Assembly: GCF_001039355.2 (NCBI RefSeq)
Contig: NW_019773892.1
Coordinates: forward strand, 185,897-249,896
DNA from: Lingula anatina
Lineage: Eukaryota > Brachiopoda > Lingulata > Lingulida > Lingulidae
Reading direction: 5' to 3'
Length of the DNA: 64,000 nucleotides
The notes beneath the pieces are model-generated. The model searched no databases and was not told the origin of the DNA. It saw only the letters and a program-made list of their open reading frames with translations. Positions within the stretch are counted from its first letter, which is position 1; the number at the start of each line of letters is the position of its first letter. This document shows, in pieces, positions 63,526 through 64,000 of the stretch. Position numbers and translations under genes: made by a program.

Positions 63526-64000
63526 CTGAAAATGCAAGTGACACGCAGACACATATAGCTTGACGTAAAGACATTGTCTTGAAATTGAGAAAGCTACCCT
63601 CAGAAAGGTAAGTACGACCTGAAATACATGATATTTTCCCTTTTGCATAATGCATTCAATGTATTTTTTTGACGAATATTTCTTCACGCCTCTAAAATAA
63701 AACACTTATTTTGAATAGACCCATAAAAAACCTTCACCAACATATAGATCATTCCGTCTAGCTTCTCTGTACACTTGAAACTCCTGTAGGTGGGGGTGTA
63801 ATAACTGAATATTATCATTATTATTTAACTCAGCGTGATCCTGGGCCTACTATTTGTTGTCTCTGCATGGCCATTTTTAAGAAATGTCCTGCCATACGCT
63901 CTCACCTAACCCAAGTTTATAACATGTGTTGAACTGGTATGAAAATACAGTTTAGTGTGCTTAGGTGTGTGTGTGTGTATGAGTGTGTGTGTGTGTGTGT
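63526..64000. other. intron of the second GCLC, ending in a GT microsatellite
   Basis: AT-rich; a possible divergent exon at about 63742-63790 (minus, EFQVYREARRNDLYVG) is not strong enough to call. The GT array begins at about 63966 and runs to the window edge. Confidence 0.4.

Noticed and set aside
63742-63790. Possible further exon of the second GCLC (EFQVYREARRNDLYVG)
   Set aside because: Only a vague resemblance to the VDENM exon, and joining it with the next candidate near 63690 gives an early stop.

Overview
The window is AT-rich animal genomic DNA. It has introns with GT-AG ends, long non-coding stretches, many di-, tri- and tetranucleotide microsatellites and many decayed DNA transposons. 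The gene content suggests a marine invertebrate: multi-domain SRCR proteins, a secreted ascorbate-peroxidase-like haem peroxidase, and glutamate-cysteine ligase with the vertebrate-like 16-exon layout. A lophotrochozoan (mollusc or brachiopod) is my best guess, but the sequence alone does not prove the phylum. There are no rRNA, tRNA, CRISPR or bacterial features.  Layout. (1) About 1.1-16.9 kb, plus strand: the 3' part of a cell-surface gene. It has five group-A SRCR domains, each coded by two phase-1 exons, then a Thr-rich linker exon and a terminal exon with a partial Ly6/uPAR (three-finger) cysteine pattern and a GPI-anchor-like tail. Its 5' end lies before the window or is not recognisable. 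Its large introns hold decayed Tc1-like and MITE-like elements. (2) About 16.1-47.4 kb: a segmental duplication array. Unit 1 (about 16.1-25.05 kb, with its distal end displaced to 29.26 kb) holds the SRCR/LU terminal exon and an intact intronless peroxidase on the minus strand. Unit 2 (about 30.09-40.06 kb) holds an orphan copy of the LU/GPI exon and a broken peroxidase that lacks its first third and is split by a 5.2 kb inverted-repeat transposon. Unit 3 (about 40.14-46.31 kb) holds a second intact peroxidase. A fourth piece of the unit's distal end (46.32-47.41 kb) is split by a decayed non-LTR retrotransposon. (3) 49.37-60.59 kb, minus strand: a complete 16-exon glutamate-cysteine ligase catalytic subunit gene; my exon calls give an in-frame 622-residue protein. 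(4) 62.75-63.53 kb, minus strand: the last two exons of a second, tandem GCLC paralogue that continues past the right edge.  How they may work together. The peroxidases are predicted to be secreted, and they keep the distal Arg/His, the proximal His and the ascorbate-peroxidase-type Trp and Asp. GCLC makes gamma-glutamylcysteine, the rate-limiting precursor of glutathione. The neighbourhood is therefore rich in redox genes, beside a GPI-anchored SRCR receptor-like gene of the kind used in innate recognition. Whether they are functionally linked is inference. The most unusual items are the animal APX-like peroxidase with a Pro/Gly-rich insert and a furin-like site inside the catalytic domain, the SRCR5-LU-GPI architecture, the 5.2 kb fold-back element with YY1-like sites in its ends, and the tandem GCLC pair whose splice sites abut microsatellites.
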